This document shows, piece by piece, positions 25,588 through 35,094 of a DNA stretch of 46,099 bases. Below the pieces are notes generated by a model that was not told where the DNA came from, did no database searches, and saw only the letters and a list, made by a program, of their open reading frames with translations. This DNA is from Gammaproteobacteria bacterium (GTDB lineage Bacteria > Pseudomonadota > Gammaproteobacteria > Pseudomonadales > Pseudohongiellaceae), in assembly GCA_030831165.1 (NCBI GenBank), contig JAURLP010000027.1:1-46099 (forward strand), written 5' to 3'. Each line of letters opens with the position of its first letter. Position 1 is the first letter of the stretch. The translations under genes were made by a program, and so were the position numbers.

Positions 25588-27729
25588 TTAGAGAGATACC
25601 CGCTGCACCACCGGGAAAACAACGACCTGCCCTATTTGTAAACGTTCAAAATTGACTTCCGGGTTGTATTGCCTGAACAACCACATGGGAACAGACCGCT
25701 GTCTGGTGAGGGACTCGAGAAAATCCCGGCGTTTAATGCTGTATTCTTCAGTTTGCTGAATACGATAGGTCGTGAAATATTGTTGCTGAAGATCACGGTG
25801 AAACTGGCGACGGCGGTTTTCAAATGTTGCTCGATCAACTTTAGAAAAATCCAGCCTTAAACGATCACCAATCATCACAGGGTCTCTATAAGCCAGTCCA
25901 TTTATATTTCGAAGTACCTGCGTTTTGATACCAAGCCAATCCGCATAATGACCCAGTGTCTCAATCGCCTGAATTTCAATTGAGCCATCGCTGGCGACAC
26001 TATAATCAGCGGGGTCGGCGGATAAATCGACGAGTAGCTGAGCTTCATTTTCCTCAGCCATTACTTCAGCTTCAACGGCTTCCAGTGTGGCATCCAGTTC
26101 GACGCCAACTTCTCCGCCTCTTCCAATGCTGGTTTCAGCGACTAAATCAATTTCACTATCTTCGAGCAAGTCTTCTTCCGCAACGGTAGCCACACGCCTT
26201 GAAGTGGTGGTCACTGACACCTCATTAGAACGCAAGCGCAGACTTTGTCCCGGATAAATCATGCTGCTGTTATTTAATGCATTTAAGCTAACCAGACTAT
26301 CTACGGATACCTGGTAACGCTCAGCAATAATTGAGAGTGTATCGCCTCGACGCACTTCATAAAGTCCATTGGCAGGAATCTCAAGTGGAGACCCATCATT
26401 AACCACCAGGGTTGGGATAGATCCATCTTGTTGTGGCAATAAAATTTGTTGGCCAATGCGAATGGTATTTCTGTCGCGAAGCTGATTGATCGCCACTAAT
26501 TCAGAAATCGTTGTGTTATAGCGTTCAGCAATAACTGACAAAGAATCCCCCTGGCGCACAACATAACTGAGATCCGGAATCTGTTCACTGTATAAACTAG
26601 TTAGTGGCAAACTGTTGAGGCTCGCCAGTAAATTGCCACTAGGAAGCTCATCTCGCCTTACCTTGATTGCATAACCCTTAGGGATACGTTTAGTGCCAGA
26701 CCAAACTGCTGGTTGCAAAGCAGGATTATCGCGTTGCAAATCGGCAACACTGACATTTAGACTCCTGGCTAAATCTTCGGCAGAGACAAAAGATTCCATC
26801 TCTTCTTCATAAAAACCGGGATGGGAGTCTAGCTTGATATCGCCAAAGTACTCTTTGTAATTTCTATCAACCTGAAGGGCTGCAAGAAACTGAGGATAGA
26901 AGTTACGCGAGGCAAACCCAAAACGTGGGCCCTTATATTCATCAATAATTCTGCCGATATCATTACTGCCCACATCGCGGACAGCCCGGGCAATTCCGTT
27001 AGCACCATGATTATAGGCTGTTAATGCCAGTGGCCAGGTCCCTAGAGCATTATGATTAAACTCCAGCAATTCCATCGCACCAAAGGTTGCTGTGTAGGGA
27101 TCCAGACGCTCATCAACTATGTAATCAACACGCATAAAACGCTGTGCGGTTGACCGCACGAACTGCCACATACCCGTGGCTGCTGCACTGGAATAAGCCC
27201 CGGGATGAAAAGATGATTCCACATGCGGCAGAATGGCCAGTTCAATTGGCATGCCTTTACTGCGCACCACATCTTCAATATGTTCGCGATAGGCGCCGGC
27301 TCGCTGTAAGCCCTCTATGAAACGATCTCTTTGCCCTAGCTGCCAGCGAACACTATTGGCTGCTTTTGCCAGACGATCATTGGAAACATTAGCCGGCCAT
27401 AAATCCAGAATTACCTGCTGAGATCGGGTTAAACCACTGCGTTTACCGGAAGCCAATACCCTTAAATCATTGGCAATGTCATCACGAGTGTTATTAATGG
27501 TTGTGCGGTCACGGTTTAATTTGGTGTAAATGACCGATAGATTTTCAGCATCATGCAGAAAGCCGCTTTCTGTATCTGCTTCAGTATAGACTTTGATCCA
27601 GAATTCAATGGCCGGGCGGATATTATCAGGGACAGGAAAGTCGCTTTCTGCCGCGTTGGCAGCAATTGGGAAAATTAACCCGCTGATGCTCAATAGCAGG
27701 CTAAGCTGAAAGCTAATATATCTGCGCAT
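25588..27729 (-). CDS. mltD: MltD-like membrane-bound lytic murein transglycosylase with LysM domains
   Basis: This 713-residue exported enzyme has a signal peptide (1-26, ANA-AE). Its SLT catalytic domain at about 155-290 carries catalytic Glu171 in HVESSFHPGAYS, followed by ATGMWQFVRSTA and ALTAYNHG. LysM repeats lie at about 388-432 (VRQGDSLSVIAERY) and 457-501 (VRRGDTLSIIAERY), and a divergent third at about 590-630 (HYADWLGIKTQVLRNINGL). It cleaves peptidoglycan between MurNAc and GlcNAc to give anhydro-muropeptides. It is longer than E. coli MltD (452), with an acidic linker at 505-575. No lipobox is present, so anchoring is uncertain. It is the last gene of a minus-strand group with DUF4159 and the YqfO-like gene. 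Confidence 0.9.
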   Translation of the reverse strand: MRRYISFQLSLLLSISGLIFPIAANAAESDFPVPDNIRPAIEFWIKVYTEADTESGFLHDAENLSVIYTKLNRDRTTINNTRDDIANDLRVLASGKRSGLTRSQQVILDLWPANVSNDRLAKAANSVRWQLGQRDRFIEGLQRAGAYREHIEDVVRSKGMPIELAILPHVESSFHPGAYSSAAATGMWQFVRSTAQRFMRVDYIVDERLDPYTATFGAMELLEFNHNALGTWPLALTAYNHGANGIARAVRDVGSNDIGRIIDEYKGPRFGFASRNFYPQFLAALQVDRNYKEYFGDIKLDSHPGFYEEEMESFVSAEDLARSLNVSVADLQRDNPALQPAVWSGTKRIPKGYAIKVRRDELPSGNLLASLNSLPLTSLYSEQIPDLSYVVRQGDSLSVIAERYNTTISELVAINQLRDRNTIRIGQQILLPQQDGSIPTLVVNDGSPLEIPANGLYEVRRGDTLSIIAERYQVSVDSLVSLNALNNSSMIYPGQSLRLRSNEVSVTTTSRRVATVAEEDLLEDSEIDLVAETSIGRGGEVGVELDATLEAVEAEVMAEENEAQLLVDLSADPADYSVASDGSIEIQAIETLGHYADWLGIKTQVLRNINGLAYRDPVMIGDRLRLDFSKVDRATFENRRRQFHRDLQQQYFTTYRIQQTEEYSIKRRDFLESLTRQRSVPMWLFRQYNPEVNFERLQIGQVVVFPVVQRVSL

Positions 27730-27823
27730 AAAACTAGTGTAATCCCCTCTTTACTGGGCAGAGAGTAATTGAGTATTTGGCATTTTACAAGAAATTGATC
27801 AAGCCGATTTACGCTATATCAAG

Positions 27824-28627
27824 CTAGTGTGTCATGGCGTAAATAACATAATTCAGCCCAAAGCGATAAGCCAGCGCCGTCATAGGCTCTGGATAAAAAG
27901 GATCATCGGCATGCTCCCAGGCATCCCCCATGTCCATATTGTAATTAATTGCCACGATAAGCCGGCCATTATCATCATAAATCCCACGCCATGCCTGGGG
28001 ACCACGTAATTGAGCCTGAATTGAGCCATCAGAAGCCCTATACAGATGCCGACGGCCTGGAATCTGGGTTAATTGATCCAGCACGTACAAGACATTGAAT
28101 ACCTCGTCATCTTCACTCAAGTCAACAATCGCGCGAGTAGGAAATATTTTACTAATCGCATGCTGAAAGGATTGCCATTCCGCTGCACCATGAAAGTCAT
28201 CAACCACCAGAAAACCTCCCCGATACAGATATTCACGCCAGCGTTCTACTTCTTCAGGTTTTGGGTCCCAACCGCCCTGTCCAACCTGTTGGGCAAATAA
28301 CCAGGGGTAATCAAAGATTTCATCATCCATTATGCTCAAATGCATACTGTCTTCGGCAACATCGATGCGTGAAAGCCGGCTTAGACCATCCAGAAAATGC
28401 AATTCTGCAGCCGGATAATCAATTGCCCACCAACCTCGGCCTCGGCTAGAAATAGCGAAATTTCTGCCCATGGGGCCAAAACCATTGTTATAAATGAGCC
28501 TGGCCATATGAAACTCAGCCTGGGGTTGGTCAGAGCGAGAACTTTCCTGTGCTGATATTGCTGCGGGTAATAGGAATGAGATTGAAAGCAATAGAAACTT
28601 GATAAATAGAGGCTTGTAATAAGACAT
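27824..28627 (-). CDS. DUF4159 domain secreted protein
   Basis: This 267-residue protein has a signal peptide (1-26, ISA-QE). The mature part matches DUF4159: FHMARLIYNNG, WAIDYPAAELHFLDGLSRLSRID, then a block with GGWDPKPEEVERWREYLYRGGFLVVDDF, and FYPEPMTALAYRFGLNYVIYAMTH at the end. The DUF4159 fold is related to glutamine-amidotransferase/ThuA-like domains, but the catalytic cysteine is not evident. Its start overlaps the stop of the YqfO-like gene by one base (TAATG), so translation is coupled. The family's role is unknown. Confidence 0.86.
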   Translation of the reverse strand: MSYYKPLFIKFLLLSISFLLPAAISAQESSRSDQPQAEFHMARLIYNNGFGPMGRNFAISSRGRGWWAIDYPAAELHFLDGLSRLSRIDVAEDSMHLSIMDDEIFDYPWLFAQQVGQGGWDPKPEEVERWREYLYRGGFLVVDDFHGAAEWQSFQHAISKIFPTRAIVDLSEDDEVFNVLYVLDQLTQIPGRRHLYRASDGSIQAQLRGPQAWRGIYDDNGRLIVAINYNMDMGDAWEHADDPFYPEPMTALAYRFGLNYVIYAMTH

Positions 28628-28938
28628 TAAAGTTCTACCAGTTTAACCAGGTCATATGCCGGCTCTTCATAGGGGTGGGTTGCCAGCAAGGTATTCACCG
28701 CGGCGTTGATCAAGGCATCCTCACAAACCATCTCCACTTTAAATTCGGTGACAGTTTCGACTGCCCCCTCTTGCCCTAAATAGGGCTTGCTACCCGCAAG
28801 TGGTCGGAACTGTCCTTGCCCCAGGGTTTGCCAACTACATGAATCATAGTGACCAATTTTACCCACGCCAATACCAAACAAAGCAGATTTTACTGCTTCC
28901 AGATGTGACTCAGGGACATAGAAACTAAGTTTGAACAT
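28627..28938 (-). CDS. YqfO/NIF3-associated (CutA-like fold) small protein
   Basis: This 103-residue protein starts at the ATG at 28936-28938 (MFKLSFYVPESHLEAVKSALF). A longer frame to 28965 adds only nine residues. The sequence matches the stand-alone YqfO family, corresponding to the ferredoxin-like insertion domain of NIF3 proteins: GVGKIGHYDSCSWQTLGQGQFRPL and NTLLATHPYEEPAYDLVKL. No enzymatic residues stand out. Other stand-alone YqfO proteins are small trimeric or dimeric cytosolic proteins of unknown use. It is translationally coupled to the DUF4159 gene. Confidence 0.86.
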   Translation of the reverse strand: MFKLSFYVPESHLEAVKSALFGIGVGKIGHYDSCSWQTLGQGQFRPLAGSKPYLGQEGAVETVTEFKVEMVCEDALINAAVNTLLATHPYEEPAYDLVKLVEL

Positions 28939-29060
28939 CCGGCTAATATAACGCTTGAATAGCACTGGAACTAGTATGAATTCTTTTCAAGGTCAATATA
29001 GAGAGCGAACAGGTGAAATACAGGATGAATCAAGGGTAATACAGGATAAAAAGGTGGGCA

Positions 29061-29090
29061 AAAAAAAGCAGCCCGAAAGCTGCTTTTTTT
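29061..29090 (-). terminator. Intrinsic terminator of the cold-shock gene (bidirectional)
   Basis: AGCAGC (29067-29072) and GCTGCT (29079-29084) form a stem around a 6-nt loop, flanked by an A-run on one side and a T-run on the other, so it works in either direction. It ends the csp transcript 20 bp after its stop codon. Confidence 0.9.
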
Positions 29091-29109
29091 GTCTGAATAA
29101 TGTTTGCTA

Positions 29110-29319
29110 TTAGATAGCAACAATATTTTCAGCTTGTGGGCCTTTTTGACCTTGAGTTACTTCGAACTCAACTTTCTGGCCTTCAGCCAATGTTTTGTAC
29201 CCAGAGCTGGCGATCGCACTGTAATGTGCAAATACGTCAGGACCAGATTCTTGTTCAATAAAACCAAAACCTTTTGATTCATTAAACCATTTAACCGTAC
29301 CAGTTACTTTGTCAGCCAT
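29110..29319 (-). CDS. Cold-shock protein (CspA family)
   Basis: This 69-residue single OB-fold protein carries RNP1 GFGFIEQ and RNP2 VFAHYSAI and the usual [10 protein letters not shown] opening. It binds single-stranded RNA and DNA and melts RNA structure. It is highly similar to CspA/CspE/CspD-type proteins, and the exact member is not assignable. The leader between the coding region and 29377 holds a hairpin followed by nine U (see the separate entry), and a strong terminator follows the stop. Confidence 0.96.
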   Translation of the reverse strand: MADKVTGTVKWFNESKGFGFIEQESGPDVFAHYSAIASSGYKTLAEGQKVEFEVTQGQKGPQAENIVAI

Positions 29320-29340
29320 AAAAAATTACCTATAAAATTT

Positions 29341-29377
29341 AAAAAAAAATTGTCTCGCTAAGAAATCTTAAGGAGAC
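29341..29377 (-). promoter_or_regulatory. Terminator-like hairpin in the leader of the cold-shock gene, attenuator candidate
   Basis: Read on the minus strand, GTCTC ... GAGAC (29352-29377) with inner TTAAG/CTTA pairing makes a stem that is followed by AA and then nine U (29341-29349), 21 bp before the csp ATG. A terminator-like structure this close to the start suggests attenuation, relieved by cold or by Csp proteins. Alternatively it ends an upstream transcript from 29549-29749. Confidence 0.5.
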
Positions 29378-29548
29378 GAGTTTTAGCATGGAAATAAGCT
29401 TTAATTTAGAAACTCTTTAGATACTCTTTTAAATACTAGATTTAAATAACAGAGAACGATGAAATACAAGATATGCAACGAAAAGAAGTTATAAATATTT
29501 AGCCACACTTTCTAGCTGAGCGCAGGGTATAGCCAGTAAAATGAAAAG

Positions 29549-29749
29549 TCAACGCTTATTTCTATAAAGTTTAAAGAATTCAGTCCAGCAATAAAGCCAA
29601 ATCACAATACCTATTGTCAGAATCAAATTAACATTGTTTGAATCATTCAAAAAATTAACAAAAGCATTGCCCTTTGCCCAGAATTTTCCATACAAGCCCA
29701 ATATAACCAAAACAGTTCCTGGTGTTTCATAGATAGCTAGGCGAAGCAT
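29549..29749 (-). CDS. Small membrane protein, unknown function
   Basis: This 66-residue ORF has two hydrophobic segments (about 10-28 and 40-57) and a basic C-terminus (KLYRNKR). The start at ATG 29747-29749 has no strong ribosome-binding site. The topology and codon use are plausible for a real small membrane protein, but no family is recognised. It lies in a run of minus-strand genes between the DUF1579-like protein and csp. Confidence 0.5.
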   Translation of the reverse strand: MLRLAIYETPGTVLVILGLYGKFWAKGNAFVNFLNDSNNVNLILTIGIVIWLYCWTEFFKLYRNKR

Positions 29750-29833
29750 TTTTTTGCTGATTATTTTATCTGTTTGATGCTTAATATCGGTTCCCCATTA
29801 AATTATTCATCCCTGAAAATACACAATGAGTGA

Positions 29834-30361
29834 TTAATCATTGCTTGAATGAGGCACATAACGCCCGTCAAACCATGGATCCCACGTGTCAGTTTCATCA
29901 TTATACTGTTCGAAAAACTGTCTGACGCTACCATCATTGTCAGGTGTCCAGGTTCCACGGAAGTCAAAGGTTTCATTACTGCCATAGTTATAAATTTCAC
30001 CAAGTAAAACCATGGAGCCATTCCTCAAGCCACCAGCAATATCAATAGCATATTCTCCGGCAGACACCCATAGCTGGCGCCACTCATCAAGTACAGGGTT
30101 ATAATAGTTAACACTTATACCAGAAGATCCCCCAGCACCAGACCAGGTTTCCATTAAGGCGCATCCGCTTTCTATTTTTACAATAGAGTTACTGCCGACC
30201 TGGTTAGAATTATTACTGTTATTAAGATACACATCCCACTCGCCTACCCAAAAATCAAAGGCTGCAAAACCCGCTTCAGACACACAACTCTGGTTTTGCG
30301 CAAACAAAGGATGGATGAAAAAACTGCAAAGGAATACGATTAACCTTGTTATTCTTTTCAT
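29834..30361 (-). CDS. Secreted DUF1579-like protein
   Basis: This 175-residue protein is taken from the ATG at 30359-30361 (MKRITRLIVFLCSFF), giving a signal peptide that ends near LFA-QN. A GGG motif lies 7 bp upstream. A longer frame to 30412 would put the signal peptide inside the protein. The mature chain has the AFDFWVGEWDVY motif and repeated tryptophans (LMETWSG, EWRQLWVS, FRGTW), like DUF1579 and related lipocalin-type proteins. Two cysteines (SCVSE, SGCAL) may be disulfide-bonded. The function is unknown. Confidence 0.72.
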   Translation of the reverse strand: MKRITRLIVFLCSFFIHPLFAQNQSCVSEAGFAAFDFWVGEWDVYLNNSNNSNQVGSNSIVKIESGCALMETWSGAGGSSGISVNYYNPVLDEWRQLWVSAGEYAIDIAGGLRNGSMVLLGEIYNYGSNETFDFRGTWTPDNDGSVRQFFEQYNDETDTWDPWFDGRYVPHSSND

Positions 30362-30415
30362 ATCTAGCCCTTTATTAATAAGATGCCTTGCTGCTTTAAT
30401 TTTTGCCCTCAAATC

Positions 30416-30872
30416 CTAAAGCCACCTTCCAACTTTCGATTTATATTCTGTGAATGCTATTCCAAATTTTTTTTTGAAGAGCCCTCTCTTCAGGCTTAAT
30501 TTGAAACTCATTAATATATAGGACAAAGGCAATAATGCCTATAACTGAAAAAGGCGCTGCTAAATACAAAAAAAATACCAGTAGCAGCAACAGCAACCCC
30601 AAATACATTGGATTGCGAGAAATACGATAAATACCGGTAGAAACGAGTGATGTAGCGGATTCGGGCTTCATAGGATCAATTGTTGTCTTGGCACGTCTAA
30701 ACAAGACAAGACCCGACAAAACAAAAAACAAGCCAGAAACGAGAATAATTATTATCAAGGACATGCTGACATAAGTGCTTAAGGCAATATTTGGAGAGTT
30801 TGCCGATATTCCCCACATCAGCAGAGCAGAGGCTAAGGCTATTATTGGTGGCGGAATTTTATTCTCAAGCAT
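30416..30872 (-). pseudogene. Isoprenylcysteine methyltransferase (ICMT)-like gene with A9 frameshift
   Basis: From the ATG at 30870-30872 (MLENKIPPP, with AGGATG upstream) the protein has four membrane helices and the ICMT/PEMT signature SLVSTGIYRISRNPMYLGLLLLL, then EFQIKPEERAL. At that point an A9 run (T9 at 30467-30475 on the plus strand) shifts the frame, and the ORF ends as QKKIWNSIHRI at 30441. Removing one A restores the expected ending FGIAFTEYKSKVGRWL and a stop at 30416-30418. The family signature after the EER motif is FG..Y..Y...V.RW, so the shift disrupts a real coding sequence. It methylates a C-terminal cysteine or a lipid if functional. Confidence 0.75.
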
Positions 30873-31005
30873 GGCTTGGCATCCTTTTATTAAATGACAA
30901 CTGAATAGCATGCTAGAAGGTATATTATCGTATCTGCTTATACACAGTAACTAAAGACAGTAAGCCTATGCTAACCAAGCAAGGCTTTGTGATGATGGGA
31001 TCCAA

Positions 31006-31026
31006 AAAGGGCAATGTCTCCCCTTT
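31006..31026 (-). terminator. Weak terminator-like hairpin after purL
   Basis: AAAGGG (complement of 31021-31026) can pair with CCCTTT (complement of 31006-31011) on the minus strand, followed by a short T-run. The stem is only 6 bp. Confidence 0.3.
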
Positions 31027-31040
31027 CCTGGAGTCTTGAT

Positions 31041-34000
31041 CTAGGCTAACCAATACCTGGCATTTCTGAACATACGCATGGTAGGGCCATATTCCTGCCA
31101 ATCATCTGGTCGCCAGGAATTGGTGACAGCGCGAAAAACGCGTTCGGGATGAGGCATCATAATAGTGAAGCGGCCGTCTTCATTACACAAGGCTGCAATG
31201 CCATTGGGAGAACCATTGGGGTTGACTGGATAGCGTTCGGTTTCTTTGCCAGTGTAATCGGCATACTGCATGGCTATATAGCCACTTTTAAGCGCTGCTT
31301 CCCGGGCCTCTTTAGAACTGAACTCTGCTCTGCCCTCACCATGTGCCACTGCAATCGGGAATATCGAACCTGCCATGCCTGCAAGCATAACCGAAGGACT
31401 GTCCTGAATTTTTACCAGAGAGGTTCTGCCTTCAAATTGTTCAGAAGCATTTCTCACAAAATGGGGCCAGTGTGAAGTGCCGGGAATTAATTCATGTAAA
31501 TTGGACATCATTTGACAGCCATTACATACCCCCAGCGCCAAGGTGTTTGGGCGCAAAAAGAATGCTTCAAATTGTTTGCGCGCATTGTCATTGAACAAAA
31601 CTGATTTGGCCCAACCTTCCCCGGCGCCTAATACATCGCCATAGGAAAAACCACCACAGGCAACCAGCGCATTAAATTGATCAAGTTTAAGTTCACCGCT
31701 GATAATATCACTCATGTGCATATCGATAGCTTCGAATCCAGCACGATCAAATGCAGCTGCCATTTCCAACTGTCCGTTTACACCCTGTTCACGCAAGATA
31801 GCAATGCGTGGTCTAAGCTTGTTATTAATATAAGGGGCTGCAATATCCTCATTAATATCAAAACTGAGTTTACTGAAAAGTCCGGTGTCTTTTTCGTCCT
31901 GAATTCTTTCGTATTCTTGACGAGCACATTCACTATTATCTCGCAGACTTTGTATGGCATATGAGGTACTTGCCCACAAACTTTGATAATGCGAGCGTGT
32001 CCCACTCAGTACTTCCTTGCCTTCATAAAAGAAATACACCTCATCGCCACTTACCGGCTCACCAATATCAAAACAAATATCAGCCAAACCATAATCTTCA
32101 GCCAATTCCTTTAACTGTGAAACTTTTTCTGTCGCAACCTGAATAACGGCCCCCAGTTCTTCATTAAACAGATTTTCGAGATGATCATGCGGACTGCTGA
32201 TTTCGCCAAGATGAATCGATAAGCCACAATGGCCGGCAAACGCCATTTCCATCAAGGTAACAAACAAACCACCATCAGAGCGGTCGTGATAAGCCAGTAA
32301 TAATTGCTGTTGCATGGCATCCTGTATAAAACCAAAGAAAGCTTTTAAATCGGAAGCACTATGCAGATCTGGCACCTTATTACCAAACTGATTGAATACC
32401 TGGGCTAAAGCAGAGCCCCCAAGACGATTTGAGCCCAGGCCCAAATCAATCAAGAATAAACGACTGTCTTTTTCTATACGTAGTTGCGGGGTTAAGGTCT
32501 GTCGAATATTTTGAACCGGCGCAAAAGCCGACACGATAAGCGATAAGGGTGAGGTGACGCTTTTAGCCTCCTTGGAATCTTTATCACTCCAAACAGTGCG
32601 CATGGACATGGAATCTTTACCAACCGGAATTGTGATGCCTAACTCCGGGCATAACTCCATGCCAACAGCTTTGACTGTCTCATATAATTTAACATCTTCG
32701 CCTGGGAAACCCGCTGCGGCCATCCAGTTAGCGGATAATCTAATGTCACTGATTTTTGCAATACGGGCACAAGCAATATTAGTAACCGCTTCAGCTACGG
32801 CCATACGACCAGAAGCCGGGGCATTGATTAAGGCCGTCGGCGTTCTCTCTCCTATCGCCATAGCCTCGCCATAGTCAGAATCAAAAGATTGCGCTGTTAC
32901 AGCCGCATCGGCTACTGGCACTTGCCAGGGCCCAACCATTTGTTCACGAGCCACCATGCCGGTTATTGAACGATCTCCAATGGTAATCAGAAAGCTTTTG
33001 CTGGCGACAGTTGGTAACTGCAATATCCGTTCAGCGGCATCATTCAGGGTAATACCTTTGGCATCAAAGGCTTTAAATTTATTATCGACACGTTTTACAT
33101 CTCTATGCATTTTGGGAGGCTTTCCAAACAGCACTGACATGGGCAGATCGATAGGCTGATTAGAAAAATGTGTGTCTTCAAGCGACAGGTGCAACTCCTC
33201 TTTGGCTTCACCCACTACGGCAAAAGGACAGCGTTCACGTTTACAGATTGCCTCAAAACGCTTGAGGTCTTTATCGGCAACGGCAATAACATAACGTTCC
33301 TGGGCTTCATTGCACCAGATTTCCATCGGCGATAATTGGGCTTCAGCATTAGGTATTTCACGCAATTTAAAAGCGCCGCCTCGATTACCATCCTTGACCA
33401 GCTCGGGTAAGGCATTTGACAAACCACCCGCACCAACATCGTGGATAAATTTAATGGGGTTACTTTTGCCCTGCGCCCAACATTGGTCAATGACTTCCTG
33501 ACAACGGCGCTCCATCTCTGCGTTATCACGCTGAACAGAAGCAAAATCCAGATCCTCACTACTGGTACCTGAATCCATCGATGATGCTGCACCCCCTCCC
33601 AGTCCAATCAGCATGGCAGGGCCACCAAGAACGATCAGATTTGCCCCGACAGGAATATCCTGCTTTTGCACGTGTTGCTCACGGATATTGCCAAGACCGC
33701 CTGCCAGCATGATGGGTTTATGGTAACCGCGAATGTCTTGCTCGTTGGTTAACTCTGAAAACGGCATGGCCTGCTCATAGGTACGAAAATAACCGCAAAG
33801 ATTAGGTCGACCGTATTCATTATTGAAGGCAGCACCACCAATAGGACCTTCCAGCATAATATCCAGCGCTGAAGCAATATGTGAAGGTTTGCCGTTATCA
33901 ATTTCCCAGGGTTGAAGTTGATCAGGAATTTTCAAATTAGACACAGAAAAGCCTGTCAACCCAGCTTTAGGCTTCGACCCAACACCGGTGGCGCCTTCAT

Positions 34001-34949
34001 CCCTGATTTCACCACCTGAGCCAGTGGAAGCACCGGGGAAAGGCGCAATGGCGGTTGGGTGATTATGCGTCTCGACTTTAGTCAGAATATGAATAGGTTC
34101 CTGATGGTACTGATAGGTGCGGGTTTTGGGGTCAGGAAAAAAACGACCCGCTGCATGCCCTGCCATTACTGAGGCATTATCTTTATAAGCCGAAAGCACA
34201 CCTTCACTATTACACTCATAAGTATTTCGAATCATGGCAAATAATGAAAGATCCTGATCCTGACCATCGAGGGTCCATGAGGCATTAAAAATTTTGTGAC
34301 GACAATGTTCAGAATTAGCCTGGGCAAACATCATTAGTTCAATATCATTAGGATTACGGCCCAAACTACTAAAGCTCTCAACTAAATAATCAATTTCATC
34401 CGCCGCCAGTGCCAAGCCCATGTTTTTATTCGCCTCTATCAAAGCCTGCCTGCCACCGCCAAGCACATCCACTGTTTGCATAGGCTTAGGTTCGGCAGTT
34501 TCAAAGAGTTTTTTTGCTGCTTCCAATTCACGCACCACCGCCTGAGTCATCCGATCGTGCAAATGCGGCAGCAATTTGACTTCATCAATGTCCTGCGTTG
34601 CATGCAGTGTAAAAATTACGCCTCTTTCCAGACGTTTAACTTTATGTAAACCACAATTTCGAGCGATGTCTGTGGCTTTTGAGGACCAGGGTGAAATAGT
34701 ACCAATGCGGGGAATAACCAGATAAGTTTGACCGCCTTCTACTGACTGTGCTGTTTCAGTTTTAGGACCATATTGCAGCAATCTGTTTAGCAGGATGGAT
34801 TCATCCTGATTGAGCTCCCCGACAAGATCAACAAAATGTACAAAACGGGTTTCAATGGCAGTTACAGACGATAAGTCTTGCTGAATATTACTGAGGAGTT
34901 TTTGGGTGGTCAGCTGAGAATGTGCAGGAGATCCATACAAACTGAGCAT
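31041..34949 (-). CDS. purL: Phosphoribosylformylglycinamidine synthase
   Basis: This 1302-residue, single-chain enzyme performs the fourth step of purine synthesis, FGAR plus glutamine plus ATP to FGAM. The PurS-like N-terminal, FGAM synthase and glutaminase domains are present in order: [46 protein letters not shown] and [18 protein letters not shown] in the synthase half, and [30 protein letters not shown] (nucleophile Cys) and [10 protein letters not shown] in the glutaminase. The ATG at 34947-34949 ([12 protein letters not shown]) is chosen over a TTG at 34983, matching E. coli PurL. It is the large proteobacterial type. No other purine gene is nearby. Confidence 0.97.
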   Translation of the reverse strand: MLSLYGSPAHSQLTTQKLLSNIQQDLSSVTAIETRFVHFVDLVGELNQDESILLNRLLQYGPKTETAQSVEGGQTYLVIPRIGTISPWSSKATDIARNCGLHKVKRLERGVIFTLHATQDIDEVKLLPHLHDRMTQAVVRELEAAKKLFETAEPKPMQTVDVLGGGRQALIEANKNMGLALAADEIDYLVESFSSLGRNPNDIELMMFAQANSEHCRHKIFNASWTLDGQDQDLSLFAMIRNTYECNSEGVLSAYKDNASVMAGHAAGRFFPDPKTRTYQYHQEPIHILTKVETHNHPTAIAPFPGASTGSGGEIRDEGATGVGSKPKAGLTGFSVSNLKIPDQLQPWEIDNGKPSHIASALDIMLEGPIGGAAFNNEYGRPNLCGYFRTYEQAMPFSELTNEQDIRGYHKPIMLAGGLGNIREQHVQKQDIPVGANLIVLGGPAMLIGLGGGAASSMDSGTSSEDLDFASVQRDNAEMERRCQEVIDQCWAQGKSNPIKFIHDVGAGGLSNALPELVKDGNRGGAFKLREIPNAEAQLSPMEIWCNEAQERYVIAVADKDLKRFEAICKRERCPFAVVGEAKEELHLSLEDTHFSNQPIDLPMSVLFGKPPKMHRDVKRVDNKFKAFDAKGITLNDAAERILQLPTVASKSFLITIGDRSITGMVAREQMVGPWQVPVADAAVTAQSFDSDYGEAMAIGERTPTALINAPASGRMAVAEAVTNIACARIAKISDIRLSANWMAAAGFPGEDVKLYETVKAVGMELCPELGITIPVGKDSMSMRTVWSDKDSKEAKSVTSPLSLIVSAFAPVQNIRQTLTPQLRIEKDSRLFLIDLGLGSNRLGGSALAQVFNQFGNKVPDLHSASDLKAFFGFIQDAMQQQLLLAYHDRSDGGLFVTLMEMAFAGHCGLSIHLGEISSPHDHLENLFNEELGAVIQVATEKVSQLKELAEDYGLADICFDIGEPVSGDEVYFFYEGKEVLSGTRSHYQSLWASTSYAIQSLRDNSECARQEYERIQDEKDTGLFSKLSFDINEDIAAPYINNKLRPRIAILREQGVNGQLEMAAAFDRAGFEAIDMHMSDIISGELKLDQFNALVACGGFSYGDVLGAGEGWAKSVLFNDNARKQFEAFFLRPNTLALGVCNGCQMMSNLHELIPGTSHWPHFVRNASEQFEGRTSLVKIQDSPSVMLAGMAGSIFPIAVAHGEGRAEFSSKEAREAALKSGYIAMQYADYTGKETERYPVNPNGSPNGIAALCNEDGRFTIMMPHPERVFRAVTNSWRPDDWQEYGPTMRMFRNARYWLA

Positions 34950-35094
34950 TTTCAAATCAACCTTGGCTAGAACGACGAGCGTCAAAAGAAGAAGGCGCTA
35001 TGATACTGGAAATTAACTCGGGTTTGTAGACAAAGCATTTAACTTATAAAACAATTATCCAAGATAATCATTTTGCCTGTTAAACCTGGCCGGA

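Noticed and set aside
33215-33607. 130-codon minus frame inside purL
   Set aside because: It is an alternate frame of a highly conserved gene with no domain content.
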